A stretch of 64,000 nucleotides of DNA from Planctomycetota bacterium (GTDB lineage: Bacteria; Planctomycetota; UBA1135; GCA-002686595). Positions 32,189 through 41,402 of this stretch are shown piece after piece. How positions within the stretch are numbered: the stretch's first letter is position 1; each line of letters starts with the position of its first letter. The notes below the pieces were generated by a model. It had not been told where the DNA came from. It did not search any database and saw only the letters and a program-made list of their open reading frames with translations. The translations under genes and the position numbers were made by a program. The DNA lies in NCBI GenBank assembly GCA_012959785.1, contig DUCM01000021.1:247025-311024 (forward strand), in the 5' to 3' direction.

Positions 32189-33586
32189 GTGCTGTTTGTT
32201 GAACTGCGCTTCTTCTTCCTGTTTGCCCTGGCGTTCTGTGTCTACTGGGCTTTGCGCCGCGACCGCCAGCGCAAGCTATGGCTGCTCGCCATCAGTTATT
32301 TCGTCTACGGTTCCTGGGACTGGCGCTATCTGCTGCTGATTTTCGCCTCCACGGTGATCGACTGGTTCGCCGGCCAAGGCGCGGCCCGCTCTAAGCCCCA
32401 TCGCAAGGCCTGGCTACTCGTAAGCCTGATCGGAAACCTGGGCATGCTCGGGTTCTTCAAGTACTACAACTTCTTTGTCGATTCGGGCAGCGAGCTTTTG
32501 CGCTGGCTGGGCTTCTCGGTGGATGACCACACCCTGAGCATCATCCTGCCCGTGGGCATCAGCTTCTACACCTTCCAGACGCTGTCCTACACGATCGACA
32601 TCTACCGCGGAAAGTTGGAGCCCTCGGAGCGCTTCAGCGATCTGGCCCTGTTTGTTGCCTTCTTCCCCCAGCTCGTGGCGGGTCCCATCGTGCGCGCGGT
32701 GCAGTTCATGCCCCAGCTCACGGAAAAGCGCAGTTTCCTGCGCCATGTGGATGTGCAGACATCCCTGGCGATCTTCTTCTTCGGCTTCGTCAAGAAGAGC
32801 GTCGTCTCGGACCAATTCTCGCCCATTATCGACCAGGTTTTCAGCGATGCCGGGGCCCACACCACCTTGAGCGTCTGGATCGCGACCCTGCTCTTCGATG
32901 TGCAGGTCTATTGCGACTTCTCGGGCTACTCGGACATGGCCATCGGCCTGGCGGGGCTGTTGGGCTACAAGTTGCCCCGGAACTTCTTGTTCCCCTACTT
33001 CGCCCGCAGCTTCACCAACTTCTGGCAACGCTGGCACATGACCCTGGGCACCTGGTTCATGGACTATGTCTATTTCCCCCTGGGAGGTAGCCGCGGCTCC
33101 TTGAATCGCACGCGCCTGAATCTCTTCCTGATCTTCCTCATCAGCGGGCTATGGCACGGCGCGGCTTGGACCTTTGTGATCTTTGGCGTTGCCCACGGCC
33201 TCTTCGCCGTGTTTGAGCGCGGGAAATTCCAAGCCTGGCTCTCGCGCGCGCCAGCGCGAGTGGGCTTTGTCTATGTCAATGTCATGTGGCTGCACACCAT
33301 GACCCTTTTCCGTGCCGATGACCTGGCCGCTTGCGGGCAGCTCTTCGGACGCATGTACGGTTTCGGAGCTGATACCGCTGGAGCGAGTCAGTCGATCTCC
33401 AGCCTCTGGGCCCTGGCTGCCCTGGCCTTCTTCGTGGTGCACGCTGTGATGTACAAGGCCGATGTGCTCGAGCGCTCGGCCAAAGTCCCGCCGGCGCTCT
33501 TTGCCGTGCTTTTTGGAGTGGGCTGGGCCTTGGTCCTGCCCTGGGTGGCCGGCGAGTATACGCCCTTTATCTACTTCCAGTTCTAA
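32189..33586 (+). CDS. MBOAT-family O-acyltransferase (AlgI/DltB-like)
   Basis: A 465-residue polytopic protein starting at GTG 32189. FKYYNFF, LPVGISFYTFQTLSYTIDIY, FFPQLVAGPIVRA and FWQRWHMTLGTWFMDYVYFP are MBOAT signatures. The catalytic His is in SGLWHGAAW near residue 322. AlgI moves acetyl groups across the membrane for O-acetylation of alginate. Here the acceptor is probably the glycan made by the neighbouring genes. Convergent with the next gene, 17 bp apart. Confidence 0.92.
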   Translation: MLFVELRFFFLFALAFCVYWALRRDRQRKLWLLAISYFVYGSWDWRYLLLIFASTVIDWFAGQGAARSKPHRKAWLLVSLIGNLGMLGFFKYYNFFVDSGSELLRWLGFSVDDHTLSIILPVGISFYTFQTLSYTIDIYRGKLEPSERFSDLALFVAFFPQLVAGPIVRAVQFMPQLTEKRSFLRHVDVQTSLAIFFFGFVKKSVVSDQFSPIIDQVFSDAGAHTTLSVWIATLLFDVQVYCDFSGYSDMAIGLAGLLGYKLPRNFLFPYFARSFTNFWQRWHMTLGTWFMDYVYFPLGGSRGSLNRTRLNLFLIFLISGLWHGAAWTFVIFGVAHGLFAVFERGKFQAWLSRAPARVGFVYVNVMWLHTMTLFRADDLAACGQLFGRMYGFGADTAGASQSISSLWALAALAFFVVHAVMYKADVLERSAKVPPALFAVLFGVGWALVLPWVAGEYTPFIYFQF

Positions 33587-33603
33587 CCGCGGCGCTGCTG
33601 GAA

Positions 33604-35784
33604 TTACGGCAAGCGTTGGGGCTCGGGGTAGTTGGGCCAGGCGCTGCCCGCTTCGAGATCCTCTCGATCCCTTGAACTTTGGGTCTCGCTCCAGCCTTGC
33701 GAAACCGCGCGTGCGCGTTCGCTGCCGAGGCGGTGGCGCAGGCCCGCGCCCAGGCCGCGTAGGCAGGGCGCGCGCTGGGGGCCGGGCACTCGTTCCAGGA
33801 ACCCTGGTGCGGTCTCGAAGTCGCGCAACTCTTCGCCCCAACCGAAACCCACTCCGTACCACAGGTCTCCGAGTCCCGAGGGCGAGGCGCTGCCCAGGAT
33901 TCTGATGACCTCGCGCCGGTCCGCTGCGATGCCGCGAGCCAGGAGCCTGCCGGCAGTGACCCCTTGGCCGCGCCACCAGGCGTAGCGCAAGTCCTCGGGC
34001 AAACCGTCGCCCAGGCGTCGGCTCAGGTTGAGGCGCCTGGCCACCTTGCGCGAGAGCCAAAAATCCGAATGCATGCAGAGCCCCTCGATCACAAAGGGCA
34101 AGAGCGGGTGATCCTCTGCTACAAGTCGCGGCAGCTCGCGGGCCAGGGCCTGGGGCAGAATCCCAGCACCCAGGGGCCCGCGCAGGAAGGTGCCCATGCC
34201 CCGGGCCAGATCGATCTGCACATCGCGGGCGAAGGGCGCGATGGCGCGGCCCAGGTCGAGGCCTGGGGTGCGCGGTTCGCTGGCACGCGGGGCCGCTGGC
34301 AAGGCCTGGGCCGAGGCCAGGTAGAAACCCACGCCCTGGGCGGATTCCTGTTTTTCGCGCCGCGGGAAGCTGTCGAGTTGGGCTGTCAAACGCGCCATGA
34401 TCCAACCCCGTTCGCCTGTGCGCGGGTCCACCACGGAATCGCGCTGGAGGACATTGCGCTCGAGGCTGAAGTTGTAGCCCCGGTAGTGCGTACCGATGCC
34501 CGTGTTCTCCATGGAGAAGTCGATCACGCCAAGGGAGAAGAGCGGCAAGCCGCCCATCACCAGGGCCAGGCCCCAGCCCACCCGTCGACGCCAGCCTCCG
34601 GCGGCGATGGCGCGCACCGCGGCCAGACCCACAACCAGGCAAGCGAACATGTAGTGGGGCACGAGATAGCGAAACTGGCCCACTTCCACCGGCGGCTGGT
34701 AGACATCGAAGTCGAAGCGACTGATGGCGTAGAGGGCGATGAAGGCCGGCAAGTAGCCCACCAGCGGCAAGCTCTTGAGCTCTTCAAAGCGTTTTGCTTC
34801 CAGGCCGGCGGGGGAGAGGTCGCTGGGCTCGCGAAAACTCTTCAGGCTGCGGCGCAAGCCAGCGACCAGGGGCAAGAGCAAGCAGAGCCAAGCCACGGCG
34901 AAGGTGGCGAGGTAGATTCCATCGGCCCAGGCGCCGGGCAAGGGGCCCAGGTCTTCAAAGCAGGTGGCCCGGGGCAGAAAATCGCCGAAGAACTCCTGCA
35001 GGCGCGCGATGCGATCGATGGAGCCCGCGGTGGCGCCGCCTTCGCCCGAGAAGTGGTCCCCGAGAAAACTCGCCGGGCGCGCGCCGCCCGAAAGCTGAAT
35101 CCAAAACAGGGGCACCAGACCCAGGCCGGCCGCGGGCAGAATCCAGGCCAGGTCGGCAACAGCGCCACGCACCCCACGCACCAAGAGGTGCATCACCACC
35201 AAGAGTGATAGGAGCACCAGGGAGCCGAAGTAGAAGAAGATGCAAAAACCCGCGCAGAGGCCGAAGATCACGAGTCGCTTCCGGCGCTGGGGGCTCCCCG
35301 CTTGTGCATGGTGCAGGCTGTAGAAGGCGCCCAAACAGAGCAACTGGAAGAACAGGTTCTCGAAGTGATTGCCCTTCGCCAACATCGAGTACTTGGCCAG
35401 GGTGGGGGGGCCGATGGCGAAAAAGATCGCCGCCAGGTTGGCCGTGCGCAGGCCGAACTCGCGGCGTGCGATGGCCCAGATCGCGACTAGGGTCATGAGA
35501 CCCAGGACCACGGGGATCAATTTGAGCGCCAGGTAGCTCGTGCCGAAGACCGCGAATACCGGCGCCGAAAGCAGTCCCACCACCAGGTGCCCGCCGCAGT
35601 TGTCGTAGTACTGGGTCAGCGGCGGTCCGTACCAACCGTCCATGGCCACGCGCCCGATGTTGCCGAAGAACTGTTCGTAGATCGGTACGCAAACTGCATC
35701 GAAGTTGGTGTGCAGAACCAGGCCACGGTAGATGGCGTAGATGGCGATGGCCAAGAACAGGACGAAGGGCGGCTTGCGGAGCAT
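33604..35784 (-). CDS. Large polytopic membrane protein, GT-C glycosyltransferase-like
   Basis: A 726-residue protein from ATG 35784 (MLRKPPFVLFLAIAIYAIYR); an alternative ATG at 35829 adds 15 residues. About nine to eleven TM helices occupy residues 1-470, with the periplasmic loop WYGPPLTQYYDNCGGH early on as in GT39/GT83-type enzymes, though no sure Asp-Glu catalytic pair was assigned. The last 250 residues are soluble and have repeat-like helices rich in Gly, Arg and Leu (DLRYAWWRGQGVTAGRLLAR, LGDLWYGVGFGWGEEL). It may use lipid-linked sugars outside the membrane. Divergent from the next GT-C-like gene. Confidence 0.65.
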   Translation of the reverse strand: MLRKPPFVLFLAIAIYAIYRGLVLHTNFDAVCVPIYEQFFGNIGRVAMDGWYGPPLTQYYDNCGGHLVVGLLSAPVFAVFGTSYLALKLIPVVLGLMTLVAIWAIARREFGLRTANLAAIFFAIGPPTLAKYSMLAKGNHFENLFFQLLCLGAFYSLHHAQAGSPQRRKRLVIFGLCAGFCIFFYFGSLVLLSLLVVMHLLVRGVRGAVADLAWILPAAGLGLVPLFWIQLSGGARPASFLGDHFSGEGGATAGSIDRIARLQEFFGDFLPRATCFEDLGPLPGAWADGIYLATFAVAWLCLLLPLVAGLRRSLKSFREPSDLSPAGLEAKRFEELKSLPLVGYLPAFIALYAISRFDFDVYQPPVEVGQFRYLVPHYMFACLVVGLAAVRAIAAGGWRRRVGWGLALVMGGLPLFSLGVIDFSMENTGIGTHYRGYNFSLERNVLQRDSVVDPRTGERGWIMARLTAQLDSFPRREKQESAQGVGFYLASAQALPAAPRASEPRTPGLDLGRAIAPFARDVQIDLARGMGTFLRGPLGAGILPQALARELPRLVAEDHPLLPFVIEGLCMHSDFWLSRKVARRLNLSRRLGDGLPEDLRYAWWRGQGVTAGRLLARGIAADRREVIRILGSASPSGLGDLWYGVGFGWGEELRDFETAPGFLERVPGPQRAPCLRGLGAGLRHRLGSERARAVSQGWSETQSSRDREDLEAGSAWPNYPEPQRLP

Positions 35785-35977
35785 CTCTTGGGGGAGCGGG
35801 GCCCGTGGGCGCGCCGCTCCAGGGAGCATAGCCCCCCGGCGTGCCGTTTTCTGCCAGAGCAGCGGGCTCTTTGGGCTCCAATCCCCCCGCTCTCCGGCCA
35901 TCTCGCCTTGGCGGCGCTTCCCGAGCCCCGTCCAAGGCGCTACGATCCGCTGATCGGCAAGCCTGCCAAAGGGAATA
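35785..35977. other. Divergent spacer between two GT-C-like genes
   Basis: About 190 bp between genes transcribed away from each other. It must hold promoters for both, but I see no clear hexamer pairs in this GC-rich stretch. Confidence 0.3.
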
Positions 35978-37807
35978 GTGCGCGTTCCCGCTCCCTGCGC
36001 ACGAATCGAACCTCTGCGCCTCTTGTCAGCCTTGGAATCTTCCCCCGCCAGCACACCCGACCGGGCGCCCTCGCCCTGGCGCCGCTTCGCGCCCGTTTTG
36101 TTGCTGTTCCTGCTGCCCCTGGCCGTGCGCGCCGCTGCGCTGGGCCATGGAGGCCAGCGTGGCTATGTGCCGGACACGCACATCGTGCGCAGTGCGCTGG
36201 GCATGGCTCGGGACATGAACCCTGTGCCGCCGGTGGGCAAGTACTCGGTCTACCCGAACCTCTTGCCCTATTGTTTGTTGCCGCTCTACGCCACGGACTT
36301 TGTCTTCGGTCGCATGAGCGGACGCTGGGACGGCAAGGAGGGCTACAAGGCCCACCTGCAACTGCATCCAGCCGAAGCCCATCACATCGCGCGCTGGTTG
36401 ATCTTGCTGCTCGGATCCCTCACGCCTCTCGTGCTCTTCCATGGGGCGCGCGCGGCTGGACTTGGCCCCGGCGCCTGGGTGACTGGCGCCCTGGCGGCGA
36501 GTTGCTTGTTGCTCCTACAATTCTGCACCCAGGAGCGACCTTGGGCGCCCTTGACGACCTTCATTGCCTTCGCGGCCTGGGGTTCCATCGCGCATGTCCG
36601 TTCCGGTTCCCTGCGCCCGCTCTTTTTGTGCGGCGTCGCGGCCGGGCTTGCCTTCGCCACCCACCAAGCGGGCCTGATGGCCCTGGGCCTCGCCGGCTTG
36701 GCCTGGCTCATGGGGCCCCTTCATTGGCGAGGATCAAGAGCTCTCGGCGCGCGTCTCAAGGTCGGCGTTCTTTGCGTGGTTCTTTTCGCGTTGGTGGCTG
36801 TAATCATAGGTCACCCCTACTGGCTGGTCCACGGGCCCACGGCATCGCAGGCGGTGGTGGGGGGGGCGGCGCAAAACGAAGCCCTGGGCGCCTGGACCAT
36901 CGGCGGCATGACCCTGGTTCCGACTTTGCGCCTGCAGAGTTTCGCGCCCCTTTTCCGTGCTCTGGTGGGCTACGACCCGCTGCTCCTTTTCATGGGGCTC
37001 GCGGGTTTACCCTTGGCCTTTGCCTGTCGCGCCTTGGGTCCCGTTTTGCTCTGGATTCTCCTCACCGGAGCCCTCTTCCTCACGGCCCAGAGCGACCATG
37101 TGCGCTACCTTCTGCCGACCCTGGTGCTCTTGGCCCTGCCCGCTGGTTTCCTGGGCGAGCGCCTGAGTGCGCGCCCCCTTGGCGTTCTGCTCCTCGCGTT
37201 GCTCTTGCTCCTGCCCCTGGTGCAAGGGCTGCGTTTCGTCACGCTTTTGCGGCGCGCCGACACCCGCGCCCAGGCCGAATTGCAACTGGCTCAGCTTGCG
37301 CCGGGAGCCTTGGTGGCCATCGACCGCTACGGCCCCATCGTGGAGCTTTCCAGGGACGCCCTCGAACGCCTGGCGCGGATGCGCGCTGCCGCCGGCGGCG
37401 AGTTGTACGGCCGCGAACGCTTCCGTCTCGAACTCCTGGAACTCGGTGCCTTCCTCGAGCCGGATCTCGGCCGCGATGCCCTGCGCCTTGAGGACTGCTT
37501 TGACTTTAACGAGCGCGAAAGGAGTGTGGCTGTGCGCGAGGGCCTACGCGAGTGGGCCGCCACGCCGCGCGCACTGCTCGACGAATTTGGCGTCACCCAC
37601 CTACTCGCCGTGCGCCGCCGCGGCGACAGTGAGCCGCACCTCTTGGCCTCGGAGCTCAAGGGTCTTGCCCTCCTGTGGAGCATCGACCCTTCCTCTGGCG
37701 AAGGCGGCGGCGAGACCTTCCTGCCCTTGGAGATGGAGTTTCCCTTGACCGCCCTCTGGACCGTCGAACGCCCCGGGCCGCGCCTGGATCTTTACGCCTT
37801 GCCCTGA
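35978..37807 (+). CDS. Polytopic GT-C glycosyltransferase-like membrane protein
   Basis: A 609-residue protein with about ten TM helices. After the first helix (FAPVLLLFLLPLAVRAAAL) the loop GYVPDTHIVRSALGMARD has the Asp-x-His layout seen in GT-C enzymes of the ArnT/PMT type. HPYWLVHGP and DHVRYLLPTLVLLALPAG are further family-like spots. The C-terminal 180 residues are soluble. GTG 35978 is the longest plausible start; TTG codons near 36023 are alternatives. A run of eight G lies inside the gene (36859-36866). The 3' end overlaps the methyltransferase gene tail-to-tail by 16 bp. Confidence 0.7.
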   Translation: MRVPAPCARIEPLRLLSALESSPASTPDRAPSPWRRFAPVLLLFLLPLAVRAAALGHGGQRGYVPDTHIVRSALGMARDMNPVPPVGKYSVYPNLLPYCLLPLYATDFVFGRMSGRWDGKEGYKAHLQLHPAEAHHIARWLILLLGSLTPLVLFHGARAAGLGPGAWVTGALAASCLLLLQFCTQERPWAPLTTFIAFAAWGSIAHVRSGSLRPLFLCGVAAGLAFATHQAGLMALGLAGLAWLMGPLHWRGSRALGARLKVGVLCVVLFALVAVIIGHPYWLVHGPTASQAVVGGAAQNEALGAWTIGGMTLVPTLRLQSFAPLFRALVGYDPLLLFMGLAGLPLAFACRALGPVLLWILLTGALFLTAQSDHVRYLLPTLVLLALPAGFLGERLSARPLGVLLLALLLLLPLVQGLRFVTLLRRADTRAQAELQLAQLAPGALVAIDRYGPIVELSRDALERLARMRAAAGGELYGRERFRLELLELGAFLEPDLGRDALRLEDCFDFNERERSVAVREGLREWAATPRALLDEFGVTHLLAVRRRGDSEPHLLASELKGLALLWSIDPSSGEGGGETFLPLEMEFPLTALWTVERPGPRLDLYALP

Positions 37808-38616
37808 GCGGGGGGGGCAGAGTCCCGATCGGCGACCACGATGAGGGTTAGGCCCAAGGGCATCCGCACGCGGTTCTCAACCCATTGAAACCAGCCCTTC
37901 AGGATGGCGTTGCGGAGCCGCGGGCCGCTGCCCGCACTCGCGTAGCGGAATTTTTCGCTGAAGCGGATACTCAAGAGCCGCATGCCGATGGCATTCAAGA
38001 GGAAGCCGGAGAGGTTCCACCAGCGCACGCTCGCCACGCGAAAGCCTGCGCTGCGACAGAGTTCCAGGAGCGCTCGACGCGAGTAGCGCCGGTAATGCCC
38101 CATGCGCTCGTCGCGTTCGCCGAAGAGGAATGGCCAGGCGGGCACCGTGAGGATTAACTGTCCGTTGGGACGCAGCAGGGAGCGCAGCTGGCGCATGGCG
38201 GAGAGATCGTCTTGCACATGTTCGACCACATCACAGCAGTAGATTTCGTCGAACTCCTTCGCGCCCAGGTTGTCGAGGTTCTGGAGGGAGAGCTTGCTGG
38301 CGCTGACTCCCAAAAAGCCCCCTTTCCCGAAGGTGTCCGTGGTGATCTTGACCATGGACTCTTCGTGATCGACCGCCACGACATCGCAGCCAGCCTTCAA
38401 GAGTTCCAGGCTGAGGAGACCCGTACCGCAGCCGGCATCCAGGACCCTCCCGCCCCGGGAGTGGCGCAGCAGCCGCTGCGCCAGGGAAGTGGCGCGAAAG
38501 TCGTCCGCATGGGTGACAGACAGTCCTTCGAGATGTTCGCAGAGGTCTGCGAGATGCTCGCCAGATTGCGCTGCCTGGGCCGGATCAGCCGGCGGGTTTG
38601 GGGCTCGGGTAGCCAT
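37792..38616 (-). CDS. SAM-dependent methyltransferase (UbiG-like fold)
   Basis: A 274-residue class I methyltransferase; ATG 38616 was chosen because the longer frame is low-complexity. Motif I is GRVLDAGCGTGLLSLELL near residue 55. CDVVAVDHEES and EIYCCDVVEHVQDD follow, then LRPNGQLILTVPAWPFLF and HYRRYSRRALLEL. The layout resembles that of the methyltransferase at 30183, so the two may be related enzymes of the same glycan locus. The 3' ends of this gene and the GT-C-like gene overlap by 16 bp. Confidence 0.82.
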   Translation of the reverse strand: MATRAPNPPADPAQAAQSGEHLADLCEHLEGLSVTHADDFRATSLAQRLLRHSRGGRVLDAGCGTGLLSLELLKAGCDVVAVDHEESMVKITTDTFGKGGFLGVSASKLSLQNLDNLGAKEFDEIYCCDVVEHVQDDLSAMRQLRSLLRPNGQLILTVPAWPFLFGERDERMGHYRRYSRRALLELCRSAGFRVASVRWWNLSGFLLNAIGMRLLSIRFSEKFRYASAGSGPRLRNAILKGWFQWVENRVRMPLGLTLIVVADRDSAPPAQGKA

Positions 38617-38917
38617 TCGAGTCTTGGAATACCCTGCATCACAGCACGGCGTTTCCAGGGGCTTGCTACTTCTTCCGAAGCCCGTTGTCAACCGCGCGCA
38701 AGCGGGCCAGAGTTCATCCAGGGCTTGCCTGTGGGCTGCCAAGGGCTTACTGGCCGCTCCGGCGAAGTTGTGCCCCCCAGGTATTTCAGTTGTCTGCTAC
38801 CCTAAAAATAACGAGCTTGTGCGGCACACTACCTTCCGCCAACACTCTTTTGCTCGTGAATTCGTGCCTGTCTGCGAATCCGCTCCCCCTTCTCGATGGT
38901 CCCCAGAGGCCTTGCCC
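38617..38917. other. Divergent spacer before the secreted hydrolase gene
   Basis: About 300 bp between the methyltransferase and the secreted hydrolase. An extended -10-like TGCTACCCT with AT-rich TAAAAATAA after it (about 38791-38810) could be a plus-strand promoter. No gene is seen. Confidence 0.3.
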
Positions 38918-41389
38918 GTGAAACGACTCGGACTGATTTTTTCGATGCTCCTCGCCGGTTCAGTCGCAGGCGCGCCGCCGGTCCTGGCCCAGGTCGGAGG
39001 GGCATTCTGTTTCGGGCTGGGGTGCCCTTGTGGCAATGATGATCCCAATGCGGGCTGTGGCAACAAGGGCGTGGACTTCTCCTTCAGCACAGGCGCCGAG
39101 CTGGTTCATTCGGGCGGCGTTCCCAGCGCCTTGCAGGACAGTTTCGAATTCACAGTGCGCGGCATGAGTGGTAACCAGCTGGGTCTGGTCTACATGGGCG
39201 CCGGCAGCAGCAACTTTGTCTTTGGCGATGGGCTGCGCTGCGTGGTGTCCGCTGGCCTGGGAATCCGCCGGTTCCCCGTGCAGCAGGCCGATTTCGTGGG
39301 CGAGTTCATCCAGCCGGGAATCGTCGGTCTCTCCCAGGGCTTTCCTCCCACGGGCCAGATCCAGCCCGGCGAAACCTGGTACTTCCAGGGATGGTACCGC
39401 GACCCCGGCGGGCCCTGCGGCAGCTCCTTCAACTTGACCAACGCCGTGCCCGTTTCGTTCTACCCCGGCGGAGGCGGCGGCAATCACAGCCATCTCGCGG
39501 GCCAACCCCTGGCCGAGTACCCCTGGTTCGACTACTGCGTCTCGATCAACCAGGGCCAGGCGCTGCACATGGCGGTGGACCCCTTATTGCAGCCCGGACT
39601 CGTGGGCCTGAGCGCCGATGTCTACATCGTGCGCGCCAAGGACTCGGCCGGCTGGTCCGCCGACCCGACCTTGACGGACGCCCGCGGCGCGCCGAGTTCG
39701 ATTCTCTTTAGCGGAGCAGATGTCCAGGGCAACACCTTTCAACTCGATGCAGGCCTGCTCAGTGGCACCTCCGGCAGCGACCTCGGCCAGGGCTACGATG
39801 TGGTCATCGATGTTGATGGTGACGGACTCTGGGACGCGGGTGAGCCCATCGACGGGCTCTCGACCGAGGCCGGTTTCTATGTAGTTCGGGATGTGGCGGC
39901 CGCCGGACCCTACACGGTCACCGAGGTGGCGTACTCGGGGGGCAGTTGGCTGGGGCAGAACCTGTTCTATCCCGCCAGCATTGCTTCCCTCGGTGCGCTT
40001 CCCCTGGTCGTGGTGAGTCATGGCAACGGACACAATTACACCTGGTACGACCACATCGGCACGCACCTCGCGTCCTACGGTTTCGTGGTCATGAGCCACC
40101 AAAACGAGACGGCTCCGGGGATCGAGACGGCTTCCACCACGACCCTGACCAACACCGACTACTTTCTGGGCAACCTGGCCAGCATCGCCGCCGGGGCCCT
40201 GGCGGGGCATATCGATTCGAGTCGCATCGCCTGGATCGGCCACAGCCGCGGAGGCGAGGGTGTCGTGCGCGCCTACACGCGGCTCGCCACCGGGCACTTC
40301 GTGCCCGCGAATTACACCCAGGCCGACATCCAGCTCGTGTCGAGCATCGCGCCGGTGACTTTTTTGGCGAGCACCGCCGCCGACCCGGGATCGGTAAATT
40401 ACCACTTGTGGGTGGGCTCGGCCGACGATGATGTCAATGGCCTCCTGCCGCAGACCCATCAGTACGCGATCCTCGAACGCGCCCAGGGGGCGCGTTCGTC
40501 CATCACCATTCAGGGCGCGGGGCATGGAGCGTTTCACAATGGCGGGGGCAGTCTGGTCGCTGCTGGGCCGTGTCTGCTGACCCGAGTCGAGACCCACCAG
40601 ATCATGCGCGGGCAGTTGTTGCCTCTCGTCAAGCACTACCTCGAAGGCGACATCCCCGCGCGGGATTTCCTGTGGCGACAGTGGGAGGGTTTCAAGCCCA
40701 TCGGCGCGCCGCCGCTCTCGAATCCCTGCGCCGTGGTGACCTTCGACTATCGACCGGGGCCCGCGGGAATCAGCATCGTGTTGGATGACTTCAACAGCAA
40801 TGCCGCCAAGAATGTCTCGAGCTCGGGGACGGCTGTCAGTTTCACTGTCGATAACCTGTTCGAGGACAACAAGCGCGATACCGACGGCAGTTTCACCTGG
40901 ACGGGCAGCCAGCCCATGAACGGCATGACCCGCACAAAGGGTAGCGAAGAGCATCCTGGCCTTGTCTTCGACTGGAATGAGCCCTCGTACTGGGAAGTTC
41001 AATTGCCCCTAGTGAATACGGATGTGACCGGCGACACCTACTTGTCCTTCCGTGCTTGCCAGGGCACGCGCCACCCGAACACCACCGCGGCCCTGGGCGA
41101 CTTGACTTTCTTCGTGACCCTGCGCGATGCCAACGGCGTGTCGAGCTCGATCTCCTGCGGATTGCACGGCGGCGGCATCGAAGAGCCCTATCAGCGCCCG
41201 GCCTCCAACCCTACCCCCGGCTGGGCCAATGAGATGGAGACCGTGCGCATCCGCTTGTCGGACTTCCTGGCCAACGGCAGCGGCATCAACTTGACCATCC
41301 TTGACAGTGTGCGATTGGATTTCGGCGGGCCGGGCGGCGATGCCGTGGGACGCCTGGGCTTTGACGACTTTGAAATCACCCGTGAATGA
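38918..41389 (+). CDS. Secreted alpha/beta-hydrolase with N-terminal Cys motif
   Basis: An 823-residue exported protein; GTG 38918 gives a signal peptide (KRLGLIFSMLLAGSVAGAPP). A short Cys-rich segment follows (FCFGLGCPCGNDDPNAGCGN, about residues 31-50), a feature I know from many exported planctomycetal proteins. Next come beta-rich regions to about 340. An alpha/beta-hydrolase domain spans about 350-600 with nucleophile Ser443 in GHSRGGEG, a likely Asp in VGSADDD near 503 and His in GAGHGAFH near 536. A C-terminal carbohydrate-binding-like beta domain (ISIVLDDFNSNAAKN onward) completes it. Probably an extracellular esterase or lipase; the substrate is unknown. Confidence 0.8.
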   Translation: MKRLGLIFSMLLAGSVAGAPPVLAQVGGAFCFGLGCPCGNDDPNAGCGNKGVDFSFSTGAELVHSGGVPSALQDSFEFTVRGMSGNQLGLVYMGAGSSNFVFGDGLRCVVSAGLGIRRFPVQQADFVGEFIQPGIVGLSQGFPPTGQIQPGETWYFQGWYRDPGGPCGSSFNLTNAVPVSFYPGGGGGNHSHLAGQPLAEYPWFDYCVSINQGQALHMAVDPLLQPGLVGLSADVYIVRAKDSAGWSADPTLTDARGAPSSILFSGADVQGNTFQLDAGLLSGTSGSDLGQGYDVVIDVDGDGLWDAGEPIDGLSTEAGFYVVRDVAAAGPYTVTEVAYSGGSWLGQNLFYPASIASLGALPLVVVSHGNGHNYTWYDHIGTHLASYGFVVMSHQNETAPGIETASTTTLTNTDYFLGNLASIAAGALAGHIDSSRIAWIGHSRGGEGVVRAYTRLATGHFVPANYTQADIQLVSSIAPVTFLASTAADPGSVNYHLWVGSADDDVNGLLPQTHQYAILERAQGARSSITIQGAGHGAFHNGGGSLVAAGPCLLTRVETHQIMRGQLLPLVKHYLEGDIPARDFLWRQWEGFKPIGAPPLSNPCAVVTFDYRPGPAGISIVLDDFNSNAAKNVSSSGTAVSFTVDNLFEDNKRDTDGSFTWTGSQPMNGMTRTKGSEEHPGLVFDWNEPSYWEVQLPLVNTDVTGDTYLSFRACQGTRHPNTTAALGDLTFFVTLRDANGVSSSISCGLHGGGIEEPYQRPASNPTPGWANEMETVRIRLSDFLANGSGINLTILDSVRLDFGGPGGDAVGRLGFDDFEITRE

Positions 41390-41402
41390 GCGCTTTGCTG
41401 TG

